In this document: positions 14,514-21,108 of the stretch, piece after piece
Layout of the letters: each line of letters begins with the position of its first letter
How positions within the stretch are numbered: the first letter of the stretch is position 1
Assembly: GCA_035273885.1 (NCBI GenBank)
Contig: DATEOR010000102.1
Location: 1 to 21,108, forward strand
Direction of reading: 5' to 3'
Source of the DNA: DATEOR01 sp035273885
Lineage (GTDB): Bacteria; Actinomycetota; Thermoleophilia; Gaiellales; Gaiellaceae
Length of the DNA stretch: 21,108 nt
The notes under the pieces: generated by a model
Seen by the model: only the letters and a program-made list of their open reading frames with translations
Told to the model about the DNA's origin: nothing
Database searches by the model: none
Position numbers and translations under genes: made by a program

Positions 14514-14611
14514 ATCTCCCTGGACGCGCTGGCCAACAGGCGCGCGTTCCTGGTTGCTCGAAGCCGCGTAACGGCGTAGCGTCTTTGGCCCGTGCGTCTA
14601 AAGACCCTCGC

Positions 14612-16066
14612 GTGCTGACTGTCCAGGAGATCGCGGAGCTCCCCGGGCTGGGCCTGGCCGTCGCCGCCGGTGCGGACGGGCTGCGGAACGAGGTCAGCTG
14701 GCTCCACGTATCCGAGCTCACCGACCCGACGCAGTTCCTCGAGGGCGGAGAGTTCCTCCTCACGACGGGGCTCGGCGTGGGCGAGATGGCGACGACGCAG
14801 CGCGCCTACGTGCGCAGGCTGGCCAAGCACGGCCTCGCAGGTCTGGGCTTCGGCGTCGGGTTTGGCTTTCCGGACGTGCCCGCGCCGGTCGTCGAGGAAG
14901 CGAACAAGCTCGCGTTCCCGGTCCTCGCGGTGCCGTACGAGATCCCGTTCGTGGCCATCACCAAGGCGGCGGTGACGCACCTCGCCAGCGAGCAGCTCGA
15001 GCAGATGACGCGCGCGCTCGAGGTGCACGAGCGGCTGGCCGCAGTGGTGCTCGAAGGCCGCGGGCTGCAAGCCCTCCTCGCCGTCGTCTGCAACCACCTC
15101 GGCTGCAGCCTCGCCCTCGTCGACGAAAGCGGGCGCGTCGTGGCGGAGCGGCACGCGAGAGTGAGGCTCGGCTTCGAGGACGCGCTCGAGCTCCCGGTTG
15201 TCTCGCCGGGACAGATGGTCACCCTCAAGGCCGCCCGCGAGAACGACGAGTTCGGCGAGTACGACCGCCTGGTGCTCCACCACGGGCAGTCGGCGCTCGC
15301 CTTCGAGCTGTCGCGCACACGTGCGGTGAGCGCGGCCGAGCTGCGCCTCGCCGGCGACCTCCTCGAGGACCTCGAGGACGACCGCCTCGACGACCGCGAG
15401 ACGGCGCGCCGCATGGCCGCCTTCGGGCTCGAGTCCGACCGGGAGTACGCCGCGCTGCTCGCCGTCCCGCGCAACGGCCTCTCCAGCGAGCGGCTCCGCG
15501 ACGAGGTTGCCGAGGAGCTCGAACGCGGGAGCGTCCCGTATCTCTCCACGGCGCGCCGCGACCGGGCGGCCTTCCTCGTCGGCGCCGAGAGCGAGCAGGA
15601 GGTCATGACGCTTGCTCGCCGCGTCGTCGCGGCCGAGCCGATGGCGAGAGTAGGGGTCGGGCGCCCGTCGCAGGGCCGCGGGCTCGGCCGGAGCCTCCTC
15701 GAGGCCCGCGCGGCGCTCGACGCCGGGAGCGGCGAGGTCGCCTCCTACCAGGACCTCGGCTCCCTCGAGCTCCTGCTCAGCCTTCCCGATGCCGCCCTCG
15801 AGGCCTTCGTCGACCGCGTCCTCGGTCCGGCCGCCGGCAACACCTGGCTGGTCGAGTCGCTGACCGCCCTCCTCGACGCCGGCTGCCGCTGGAGCGACGC
15901 CGCCGACGAGCTCGGCGTGCACCGCCACACCCTTCGCTACCGGATGGACCGGCTGCGCGAGCAGACGGGCCGCCACCCCGACGATCCCGAGCAGCGCATG
16001 GAGCTCTGGCTGGCCGTGAAGGCCAAGCAGGCCCTCGCTGCCCGCAACGGAAGGAGCGCTTCTTGA
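14612..16066 (+). CDS. PucR family transcriptional regulator
   Basis: A 484-residue regulator. The N-terminal PucR ligand-sensing domain (about 1-125) begins MLTVQEIAELPGLGL and includes WLHVSELTDPTQFLEGGEFLLTTG. A central CdaR/GGDEF-like region spans about 265-385, and the C-terminal PucR-type helix-turn-helix (about 415-475) contains LLDAGCRWSDAADELGVHRHTLRYRMDRL. Family members activate nearby catabolic genes (purine, GABA, proline, polyamine) on ligand binding, so it probably controls the downstream aminotransferase and dehydrogenase. GTG 14612 is preferred because most relatives start at the MLTV position and TAAAGA lies 7 bases before it; an in-frame TTG at 14585 would add nine residues. 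The stop overlaps the next start as TTGA. Confidence 0.93.
   Translation: MLTVQEIAELPGLGLAVAAGADGLRNEVSWLHVSELTDPTQFLEGGEFLLTTGLGVGEMATTQRAYVRRLAKHGLAGLGFGVGFGFPDVPAPVVEEANKLAFPVLAVPYEIPFVAITKAAVTHLASEQLEQMTRALEVHERLAAVVLEGRGLQALLAVVCNHLGCSLALVDESGRVVAERHARVRLGFEDALELPVVSPGQMVTLKAARENDEFGEYDRLVLHHGQSALAFELSRTRAVSAAELRLAGDLLEDLEDDRLDDRETARRMAAFGLESDREYAALLAVPRNGLSSERLRDEVAEELERGSVPYLSTARRDRAAFLVGAESEQEVMTLARRVVAAEPMARVGVGRPSQGRGLGRSLLEARAALDAGSGEVASYQDLGSLELLLSLPDAALEAFVDRVLGPAAGNTWLVESLTALLDAGCRWSDAADELGVHRHTLRYRMDRLREQTGRHPDDPEQRMELWLAVKAKQALAARNGRSAS
16049..16056 (+). promoter_or_regulatory. Shine-Dalgarno site (GGAAGGAG) for the aminotransferase
   Basis: GGAAGGAG ends 6 bases before the TTG at 16063, within the end of the PucR gene. 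This strong site decides the unusual TTG start, which overlaps the PucR stop (TTGA). Confidence 0.8.
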
Positions 16067-17424
16067 GCACCAGCACGGACCACCTCTGGCGACATTTCAC
16101 CGCGGCAGGCGCGCCGCAGCTCGTCATCGAGCGCGGCGAGGGGTGCACCATCTGGGACACCGAGGGGAACCGCTACCTCGACGCGCTCTCGGCGCTCTAC
16201 TGCGTGAACATCGGCTACGGGCCCTGGCCGAGCATCACCGAGGCCGCGCAGAAGCAGCTCGACCAGCTCCCGTTCTTCACGAACTGGGTCGGATTCGCCA
16301 CGCCGGCCTCGATGGAGCTCGCCGAGAAGGTCAGCGAGCTCGTGCCGATCGACGTCGGCCGCATTTTCTTCGTCGGAGGCGGCTCGGAGGCGATCGAGAC
16401 CGCGCTCAAGGTCGCGCGCCAGTACCACCGGCTGCGCGGCGAGCCCACCCGCTACAAGTTCGTCACGCGCCGGAGCGCCTACCACGGGACGACGATGGGC
16501 GCGCTCTCCATCAACGGCAGCCCGGCGCTTCGCTCCCAGTTCGAACCGCTCCTGCCCGGCTGTCTACGCGCGCCGATGCCGTACCGCTACCGGTGCCCGT
16601 ACTGCTCCGAGGAGGCGCGCTGCAATCTTCAGTGCGCCGACGAGATCGACGGCATCGTCCGGAACGAGGGCCCGGAGACCGTCGCGGCGGTCATCCTCGA
16701 GCCCGTCCAGAACTCGGCGGGGTCGATCACGCCGCCGGAGGGATACTTCGAGCGCGTCCGCGAGATCTGCGACGAGCACGGGCTCCTGCTCGTCGCCGAT
16801 GAGGTCATCTGCGGCTTCGGCCGCGTCGGCGACTGGTTCGGCACGACCCGGTACGGGATCGAGCCGGACATGATGACCCTGGCGAAGGGGATCACCTCGG
16901 CGTACGCGCCGCTCGGCGCGGTGGTCGCCAACGAGCGCACCATCGAGCCCTTCTTCGCCGAGAAGAAGACGGCCTTCACGCACGGGATCACGTTCGGCGG
17001 CCACCCGCTCTCGTGCGCGATCGCGCTCGCGAACCTCGAGGTCTTCGAGCAGGAGGATCTGATCGGCCGCTCGCAGACCCTCGGGCCGGAGCTCCGCGAG
17101 CGCTGCGAGGTGCTTCTCGAAGAGCACCCGATGGTCGGCGACGTACGCGGCGACGGCTACTTCTACTCCCTCGAGCTCGTGAAGGACAAGGAGACGAAGG
17201 AGACCTTCACGCCGGCCGAGCGCGACGATCTCATCAAGACGTTCCTGCTCCCGCGCACGCGCGAGCTGGGCGTCTACATGCGCTTCGACGACCGCGGCGA
17301 GACGTGCGCGCAGTTTGCGCCGCCGCTGGTCGCCGGGCCGGAGGAGTTCGACGAGATGGTGGGCGTCCTGCGGCAGGTGCTGGACGAGGCGTGGGACCGG
17401 GTCAACACGAGAGTAGGAGCGTGA
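16063..17424 (+). CDS. Class III (omega) aminotransferase with a four-cysteine insertion
   Basis: A 453-residue PLP fold-type I aminotransferase of the class III group. Motifs: GGGSEA at 105-110, the ring-stacking YHG at 140-142, Asp246 in LLLVADEVICGFGR, and the Schiff-base Lys275 in TLAKGITSAYAPLG. This class moves amino groups from omega-amino acids, diamines or GABA to pyruvate or 2-oxoglutarate. Between 178 and 191 there is a CX2CX5CX3C cluster (Cys178, 181, 187, 191), unusual for the class and possibly a metal or iron-sulfur site. The operon context (PucR upstream; aldehyde dehydrogenase 1 base downstream) indicates amine to aldehyde to acid conversion. The exact substrate (GABA, beta-alanine, polyamine or taurine type) cannot be read from sequence. 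Confidence 0.92.
   Translation: MSTSTDHLWRHFTAAGAPQLVIERGEGCTIWDTEGNRYLDALSALYCVNIGYGPWPSITEAAQKQLDQLPFFTNWVGFATPASMELAEKVSELVPIDVGRIFFVGGGSEAIETALKVARQYHRLRGEPTRYKFVTRRSAYHGTTMGALSINGSPALRSQFEPLLPGCLRAPMPYRYRCPYCSEEARCNLQCADEIDGIVRNEGPETVAAVILEPVQNSAGSITPPEGYFERVREICDEHGLLLVADEVICGFGRVGDWFGTTRYGIEPDMMTLAKGITSAYAPLGAVVANERTIEPFFAEKKTAFTHGITFGGHPLSCAIALANLEVFEQEDLIGRSQTLGPELRERCEVLLEEHPMVGDVRGDGYFYSLELVKDKETKETFTPAERDDLIKTFLLPRTRELGVYMRFDDRGETCAQFAPPLVAGPEEFDEMVGVLRQVLDEAWDRVNTRVGA
17415..17419 (+). promoter_or_regulatory. Shine-Dalgarno site (AGGAG) for the aldehyde dehydrogenase
   Basis: AGGAG ends 6 bases before the ATG at 17426 and overlaps the last codons of the aminotransferase gene, consistent with efficient re-initiation inside one operon. 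Confidence 0.75.
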
Positions 17425-17425
17425 G

Positions 17426-18886
17426 ATGGCAACCGCTGTGAAGACGCTGCAGAACTTCGTCGCCGGCGACTGGGTCGAGGCGACGGGCGACGAGGCGCGG
17501 GAGATCGTCTCCCCGGTAACGGGCGAGAAGCTGGCCGACGCCCCGAACGCGAGCGAAGAGGACGTCAAGCGGGCCGCGAAGGCCGCGCGCGAGGCGCAGC
17601 CCAAGTGGGCGGCGCTCTCCGCGTGGGACCGCGCCAAGGTCTGCCACTCGATCGCCGACCTCATCGAGGAGCGCAAGGAGGAGTTCGCGCGCGAGCTCTC
17701 ACTCGAGCAGGGGAAGCCCTACACGGCCGAAGCAATCCCGGACATCGAGGAGACCGCCGAGAACTTCCGCATCGCAGCCGAGGACGTCAAGCGGATGGAG
17801 ACCGCCGTCATCCCCTCGCAGGACGTGAACAAGCGCATCCTCACGTTCCGCAAGCCGAACGGCGTCTACGCGGGGATCACGCCGTGGAACTTCCCGACGC
17901 TGATCCCGGTCGAGCTGATTGCGCCCGGTATTGCGGCGGGCAACGCGATCGTCATGAAGCCGTCCGAGTGGACGCCGATCGCGATGGCCAACTTCATGCA
18001 GATCATGGCCGACGCCGGGCTGCCCGACGGCGTCGTCAACGTCGTCTACGGCGACGGCAAGGTCGGCGAGCGGCTCATCCAGGACGAGAACGTCGACTGC
18101 GTCGGCTTCGTCGGCTCGCACACGACGGCGGAGAAGATCGTCCGCGCCGCCGGCCTCAAGCGGTCGCTCATCGAGGCGAGCGGCAACGGCCCCGTGGTCG
18201 TCTGCGCCGATGCCGACCTCGAGGCCGCCGCGAAGGGCGCCGTCTTCGGCGGGTTCTTCTGCGCCGGCCAGGTGTGCTGCGCGACGGAGCGCGTCCTCGT
18301 CGACAGGCGGGTCCACGAGGACTTCCTCGACGCGGTCGTGAAGGAGGCCGAGGGCTGGACGCTCGGCGATCCGTTCGACGACGACACTCTCGTCGGCCCG
18401 ATGAACAACGAGCCGACCGCGCAGAAGATGGACGCGCACATCGAGGACGCCGTCTCGAAGGGAGCGGAGGTCGTTCTCGGCGGCTCGCGCGACGACGGCC
18501 GGCCGACGGGGCTCTACTACCAGCCGACCGTGGTCGACCGGGTCGGCACCGACACGCTCATCAACCGCGACGAGACGTTCGGGCCGATCGTCCCGCTCAT
18601 CAGCGTGGAGAGCGACGACGAGGCGATCGCGGTGGCGAACGACTCGCACCTCGGGCTGCAGGCGGCCGTCTACACGACGAGCCTCCAACGGGCGTTCAAG
18701 TATCTGGACAACCTGCAGGTGGGCAACGTCGTCGTCAACGACTCGACGGACTACTGGGAGGCGCACGAGCCGTTCGGCGGCGCGGCCGGCACGCGCACGG
18801 GCTGGGGGCGGATCGGCGGGCGTTACACGATGCTCGACATGACCGACCTCCGGACGGTGGTGCTCGACGTCGGCGGCCTGAAGTAG
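17426..18886 (+). CDS. NAD(P)-dependent aldehyde dehydrogenase
   Basis: A 486-residue ALDH superfamily enzyme. Active-site features are complete: Asn155 in TPWNFP, Lys178 in MKPSEWTP, the cofactor loop GFVGS at 227-231, general base Glu250 in LIEASGNGP and nucleophile Cys284 in CAGQVCC. The C-terminal part has the usual ETFGPIVPL and PFGGAAGTRTGWGR. The Glu loop IEASGNGP differs from the common LELGGK/N form, which fits a less-characterised subgroup rather than canonical succinate-semialdehyde dehydrogenase. It starts one base after the aminotransferase stop with a good Shine-Dalgarno, and probably oxidises the aldehyde that enzyme makes. The preferred aldehyde is inferred only in general terms. 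Confidence 0.94.
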   Translation: MATAVKTLQNFVAGDWVEATGDEAREIVSPVTGEKLADAPNASEEDVKRAAKAAREAQPKWAALSAWDRAKVCHSIADLIEERKEEFARELSLEQGKPYTAEAIPDIEETAENFRIAAEDVKRMETAVIPSQDVNKRILTFRKPNGVYAGITPWNFPTLIPVELIAPGIAAGNAIVMKPSEWTPIAMANFMQIMADAGLPDGVVNVVYGDGKVGERLIQDENVDCVGFVGSHTTAEKIVRAAGLKRSLIEASGNGPVVVCADADLEAAAKGAVFGGFFCAGQVCCATERVLVDRRVHEDFLDAVVKEAEGWTLGDPFDDDTLVGPMNNEPTAQKMDAHIEDAVSKGAEVVLGGSRDDGRPTGLYYQPTVVDRVGTDTLINRDETFGPIVPLISVESDDEAIAVANDSHLGLQAAVYTTSLQRAFKYLDNLQVGNVVVNDSTDYWEAHEPFGGAAGTRTGWGRIGGRYTMLDMTDLRTVVLDVGGLK

Positions 18887-18889
18887 GCC

Positions 18890-19987
18890 TTGGCCTTCGC
18901 GGTTCTGTTCGCGCTCGCGGCGCTCGACGCCGCGGGCTACAGCATCATTGCGCCCGTCGTGCCGGAGATCGGCGATGCGACGGGCGCCGGGCCCGCGGTC
19001 ATGGGCGCACTCGTCGCCTGCTTCGCGATCGGCCAGATGGTCGGCTATCCGCTGAGCGCCCGCCTGCTGCAGCGGGTGCATGCCCGTGCCGTTCTGCTCG
19101 CCTCGCTCTCCCTGACGATCGTCGGCGACCTCGGCTTCGTCTTCGGCGAGAGCCTCGGCGTCTACTTCCCGGCCCGCCTCGTGCAGGGGATCGGGGCGGG
19201 CGGCCTCTGGATCGGGACCGCATTCGCCATCCTCGAGCGCTACCCCGGTGAGGAGTACAAGCGGCTGAGCGGGATCCTCGCCGCCTACGGGCTCGGCGCC
19301 ATTGCGGGCCCGGCGATCGGCGGAGTCGGAGGCATCAGCGGGCCGTTCCTCCTCCACCTCGTCCTCGTGACGGCGCTCACGCTCGCGCTCCTGGCGATCG
19401 GCGCTCCGCAGAACACCGCCAAGTTCGGCTCCGACCGTGCGGCGCTCAGAACGCCGGGCTTCTTGCTCGCCTCCGCCGGCATCCTCATGGTCGCGCTGAC
19501 TCTCGGAACCTTCGACGGCCCCATGCCGCTCCATTTCGGAGAGCAGCTGAGCCAGGCGGAGATCGCCGCGCTCTACGTCCTCGCCGCGCTCGTCTCCTCG
19601 GGAGCCGCCGCGCTCGCGGGTCGCCGGCCCCCGCGGCTGATGCTCGGCATGGCGACCGTGCTCATGACCCTTTCGATCGCGCTCGGCGGCGCAACCGAGG
19701 TCGTCGGCCTCTGGGTGGTCGTCGCGGTCCTGTGCGGCGTCGGCGTCGGCGCGGGGGATGCGGGCGCGCTGGGCGTTCTCCTCGAGTCGATCGGGCTCGA
19801 CCGCATCGTCCTCGCCATGGTCGTCTGGTCCCAGGTCTGGGCGATCGGCTACCTCGTGGGGCCGGCGATCGGCGGCGGTGTCGCGGAGGCGTTCGGCTAC
19901 GGGGCCTTGGGGCTCGTGCCGCTGGTGGCCAGCATGCTCGTCTTCGTCGGCTTCGCCAGGGTCCGCTCGGAGCCCGCGGCCGCCTGA
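18890..19987 (+). CDS. MFS transporter
   Basis: A 365-residue integral membrane protein with about 11-12 hydrophobic helices. Helix 1 starts at once (AFAVLFALAALDAAGYSIIAPVVPEI), where the D/G and PxVPxI pattern is typical of drug:H+ antiporter-like MFS proteins; a second-half loop after residue 175 (NTAKFGSDRAALRTPG) separates two bundles. The substrate is unknown; the operon suggests uptake or efflux of an amine or its product. The only possible start in frame is TTG 18890, because the ALDH TAG (18884-18886) lies in the same frame two codons upstream; no good Shine-Dalgarno is present, so translation is likely coupled. The 3' end overlaps purF by 91 bases. Confidence 0.88.
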   Translation: MAFAVLFALAALDAAGYSIIAPVVPEIGDATGAGPAVMGALVACFAIGQMVGYPLSARLLQRVHARAVLLASLSLTIVGDLGFVFGESLGVYFPARLVQGIGAGGLWIGTAFAILERYPGEEYKRLSGILAAYGLGAIAGPAIGGVGGISGPFLLHLVLVTALTLALLAIGAPQNTAKFGSDRAALRTPGFLLASAGILMVALTLGTFDGPMPLHFGEQLSQAEIAALYVLAALVSSGAAALAGRRPPRLMLGMATVLMTLSIALGGATEVVGLWVVVAVLCGVGVGAGDAGALGVLLESIGLDRIVLAMVVWSQVWAIGYLVGPAIGGGVAEAFGYGALGLVPLVASMLVFVGFARVRSEPAAA

Positions 19988-21108
19988 CCCTCGAAGCGCA
20001 GCTTCGCCAGCTTGAGGTCGTCGGGAATCTGTGTGGGGTATTCCCGCGTGAGGCAGGCGCGGCAGAAGGTTCCCTCGGGCCGCCGCGTCGAGTCCTGCAG
20101 GCCTTCGAGGGAGAGGTAGGCGAGGCTCGTCGCGCCGAGCTGGTCGCGCACCTCGTCCACCGAGCGGCCACCGGCGATGAGCTCGTCCTCGTCGGCCATG
20201 TCGATTCCGTAGAAGCAGGGCGAGACGATGGGCGGCGACGAGATGCGCAGATGAACCTCGAGCGCGCCTTCCTCGAAGAGCATCGCCACGATCTTGCGAG
20301 TCGTCGTCCCGCGGACGATCGAGTCGTCGACGACGACCACGCGCTTCCCGGAGACCTCGGCGAGCGGGTTGAACTTCGTCTTGATCCCGTGCTCGCGCAA
20401 CGCCTGGTCGGGCTGGATGAAGGTGCGGCCGACGTAGCGGTTCTTGATCAGGCCCTCGGCGAACGGAATCCCGCTCGCCCGCGCGAAGCCGATCGCGGCC
20501 GGCGTCCCCGAGTCCGGGACGGCCATGACGAGGTCGGCCTCGACCGGCGCCTCGGCGGCAAGCTGCTCTCCCATCCGCACGCGGGCGCCGTGGAGCTCGA
20601 TTCCGCGGAGCTTCGTGTCGGGCCGCGCGAAGTAGATGAACTCGAAGATGCACAGGGAGCCGGCCCCCGCGGGCTCGACGGCCTGGCGCGCTTCGTACCC
20701 CGAATCGTCCACGACCACCATCTCGCCCGGCGCGAGCTCGCGCTCGACTTCGGCGCCGAGAAGGTCGAAGGCGCAGGTCTCGGACGCGAGCAGCCAGTCG
20801 TCCTCCAGCCTTCCGAGGACCAGCGGCCGGATCCCGTGCGGGTCACGGAAGCCGACGAGCTTTCCTTCGGCGAGGAGAACGGCGGAAAAGGCGCCCTCGA
20901 TCTTCGCCATCGCTCCTGCAACCGCCTCCTCGAGCGGCCGCTCGTCGCGGGCGATGAGCGCCGCGATCACCTCCGTGTCGGAGGTGGAGCGAAGTCGCGC
21001 GCCTTCCGTGAGGAGCCCCGCTCTGAGCTCGCTCGTGTTCGTGAGATTCCCGTTGTGTCCGAGCGCCACGGTCCGTGCGCGTCCCTGCTGGATGATCGGC
21101 TGGGCGTT
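19897..21108 (-). CDS. purF: Amidophosphoribosyltransferase, N terminus outside the window
   Basis: The 403 visible residues belong to the first committed enzyme of purine synthesis (PRPP plus glutamine to phosphoribosylamine). The glutaminase domain continues from the right edge (QPIIQQGRARTVALGHNGNL); the catalytic N-terminal Cys is not in the window. The PRPP loop VVVVDDSIVRGTT is present. Four cysteines in SLCIFEF, SPCFYGIDM and FCRAC match the [4Fe-4S] ligands of the Bacillus subtilis-type enzyme. After KLRFEG the last 29 residues (QAAAGSERTLAK through SPKAP) lie entirely over the 3' end of the convergent MFS gene and look non-homologous. The frame is open to the window edge with no gap to the ATG-like internal GTG at 21069. 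Confidence 0.96.
   Translation of the reverse strand, partial: NAQPIIQQGRARTVALGHNGNLTNTSELRAGLLTEGARLRSTSDTEVIAALIARDERPLEEAVAGAMAKIEGAFSAVLLAEGKLVGFRDPHGIRPLVLGRLEDDWLLASETCAFDLLGAEVERELAPGEMVVVDDSGYEARQAVEPAGAGSLCIFEFIYFARPDTKLRGIELHGARVRMGEQLAAEAPVEADLVMAVPDSGTPAAIGFARASGIPFAEGLIKNRYVGRTFIQPDQALREHGIKTKFNPLAEVSGKRVVVVDDSIVRGTTTRKIVAMLFEEGALEVHLRISSPPIVSPCFYGIDMADEDELIAGGRSVDEVRDQLGATSLAYLSLEGLQDSTRRPEGTFCRACLTREYPTQIPDDLKLAKLRFEGQAAAGSERTLAKPTKTSMLATSGTSPKAP

Noticed and set aside
14585..14611. TTG at 14585 as the PucR start
   Set aside because: It would add nine residues before the conserved MLTV start, has no Shine-Dalgarno, and lies almost on a TAGCGT hexamer. GTG 14612 fits family and spacing better, though the alternative is not excluded.
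17699..20653. Open minus-strand reading frame of nearly 1000 codons
   Set aside because: It is antisense to the aldehyde dehydrogenase, MFS and purF genes. Its product is an Arg/Asp/Glu-rich repeat-like composition with no recognisable domain, as expected for a stop-poor antisense frame in very GC-rich DNA.
1..21108. CRISPR arrays, tRNA or rRNA genes, insertion sequences, attachment sites or defence genes
   Set aside because: I looked on both strands for direct repeats with spacers, cloverleaf-like segments, transposase or integrase motifs and nuclease modules and saw none; coding density leaves almost no space for them.

Overview
This window reads as chromosomal DNA of a high-GC actinobacterium. 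Codon third positions are strongly G/C, start codons GTG and TTG are frequent, genes sit almost wall to wall, and stop/start codons overlap repeatedly. The gene types (soluble/membrane-split transhydrogenase alpha subunit, DUF6457-like protein, 4Cys PurF, YugP-type zinc peptidase, PucR regulator) would suit the deep-branching Thermoleophilia (Solirubrobacterales/Gaiellales). That placement is an inference from style and content, not a measured phylogeny.

Layout, left to right. (1) 1-1413, minus: proton-translocating transhydrogenase operon pntAA-pntAB-(pntB runs off the left edge). (2) 1439-5552, plus: a small DUF6457-like protein, an SDR oxidoreductase, a GDE-type alpha-glucan debranching enzyme and a GT4 glycosyltransferase; the last three are coupled by overlapping codons. 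(3) 5553-9635: a YugP-like membrane zinc peptidase and a sulfur amino acid cluster (metB-type gamma-synthase/lyase and cystathionine beta-synthase with CBS domains), with two small VOC-fold proteins between them. (4) 9655-10572, plus: a divergent CaCA-type cation exchanger. (5) 10562-14161, minus: VOC-like protein-purM-purN-purH, every junction overlapping. (6) 14222-19987, plus: a small two-helix membrane protein, then a PucR regulator, class III aminotransferase, aldehyde dehydrogenase and MFS transporter, which look like one amine or omega-amino-acid catabolic module. (7) 19897-21108, minus: purF, entering from the right edge. purF and purM-N-H are on the same strand in the classical F-M-N-H order, interrupted by the opposite-strand block (6).

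No stretch of 300 bases lacks a gene. The longest gap is about 135 bases (14477-14611), holding a hairpin and the PucR start region. I saw no tRNA, rRNA, insertion sequence, phage gene, CRISPR array or origin.

Expression signals follow a clear rule. Genes at the head of a transcription unit usually carry a TAnnnT -10 element 6-9 bases before the start codon and no Shine-Dalgarno site, the pattern of leaderless mRNAs. Genes inside operons use overlapping stop/start codons or real Shine-Dalgarno sites. At two divergent gene pairs the opposing -10 elements share the same central TA. All four convergent junctions have zero or negative spacing, leaving no room for ordinary intrinsic terminators. 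I found no convincing novel defence or mobile system; the points most worth checking are the divergent promoter geometry, the interrupted pur operon with its overprinted PurF tail, the VOC-like gene leading purMNH, the altered CaCA motifs and the cysteine cluster in the aminotransferase.
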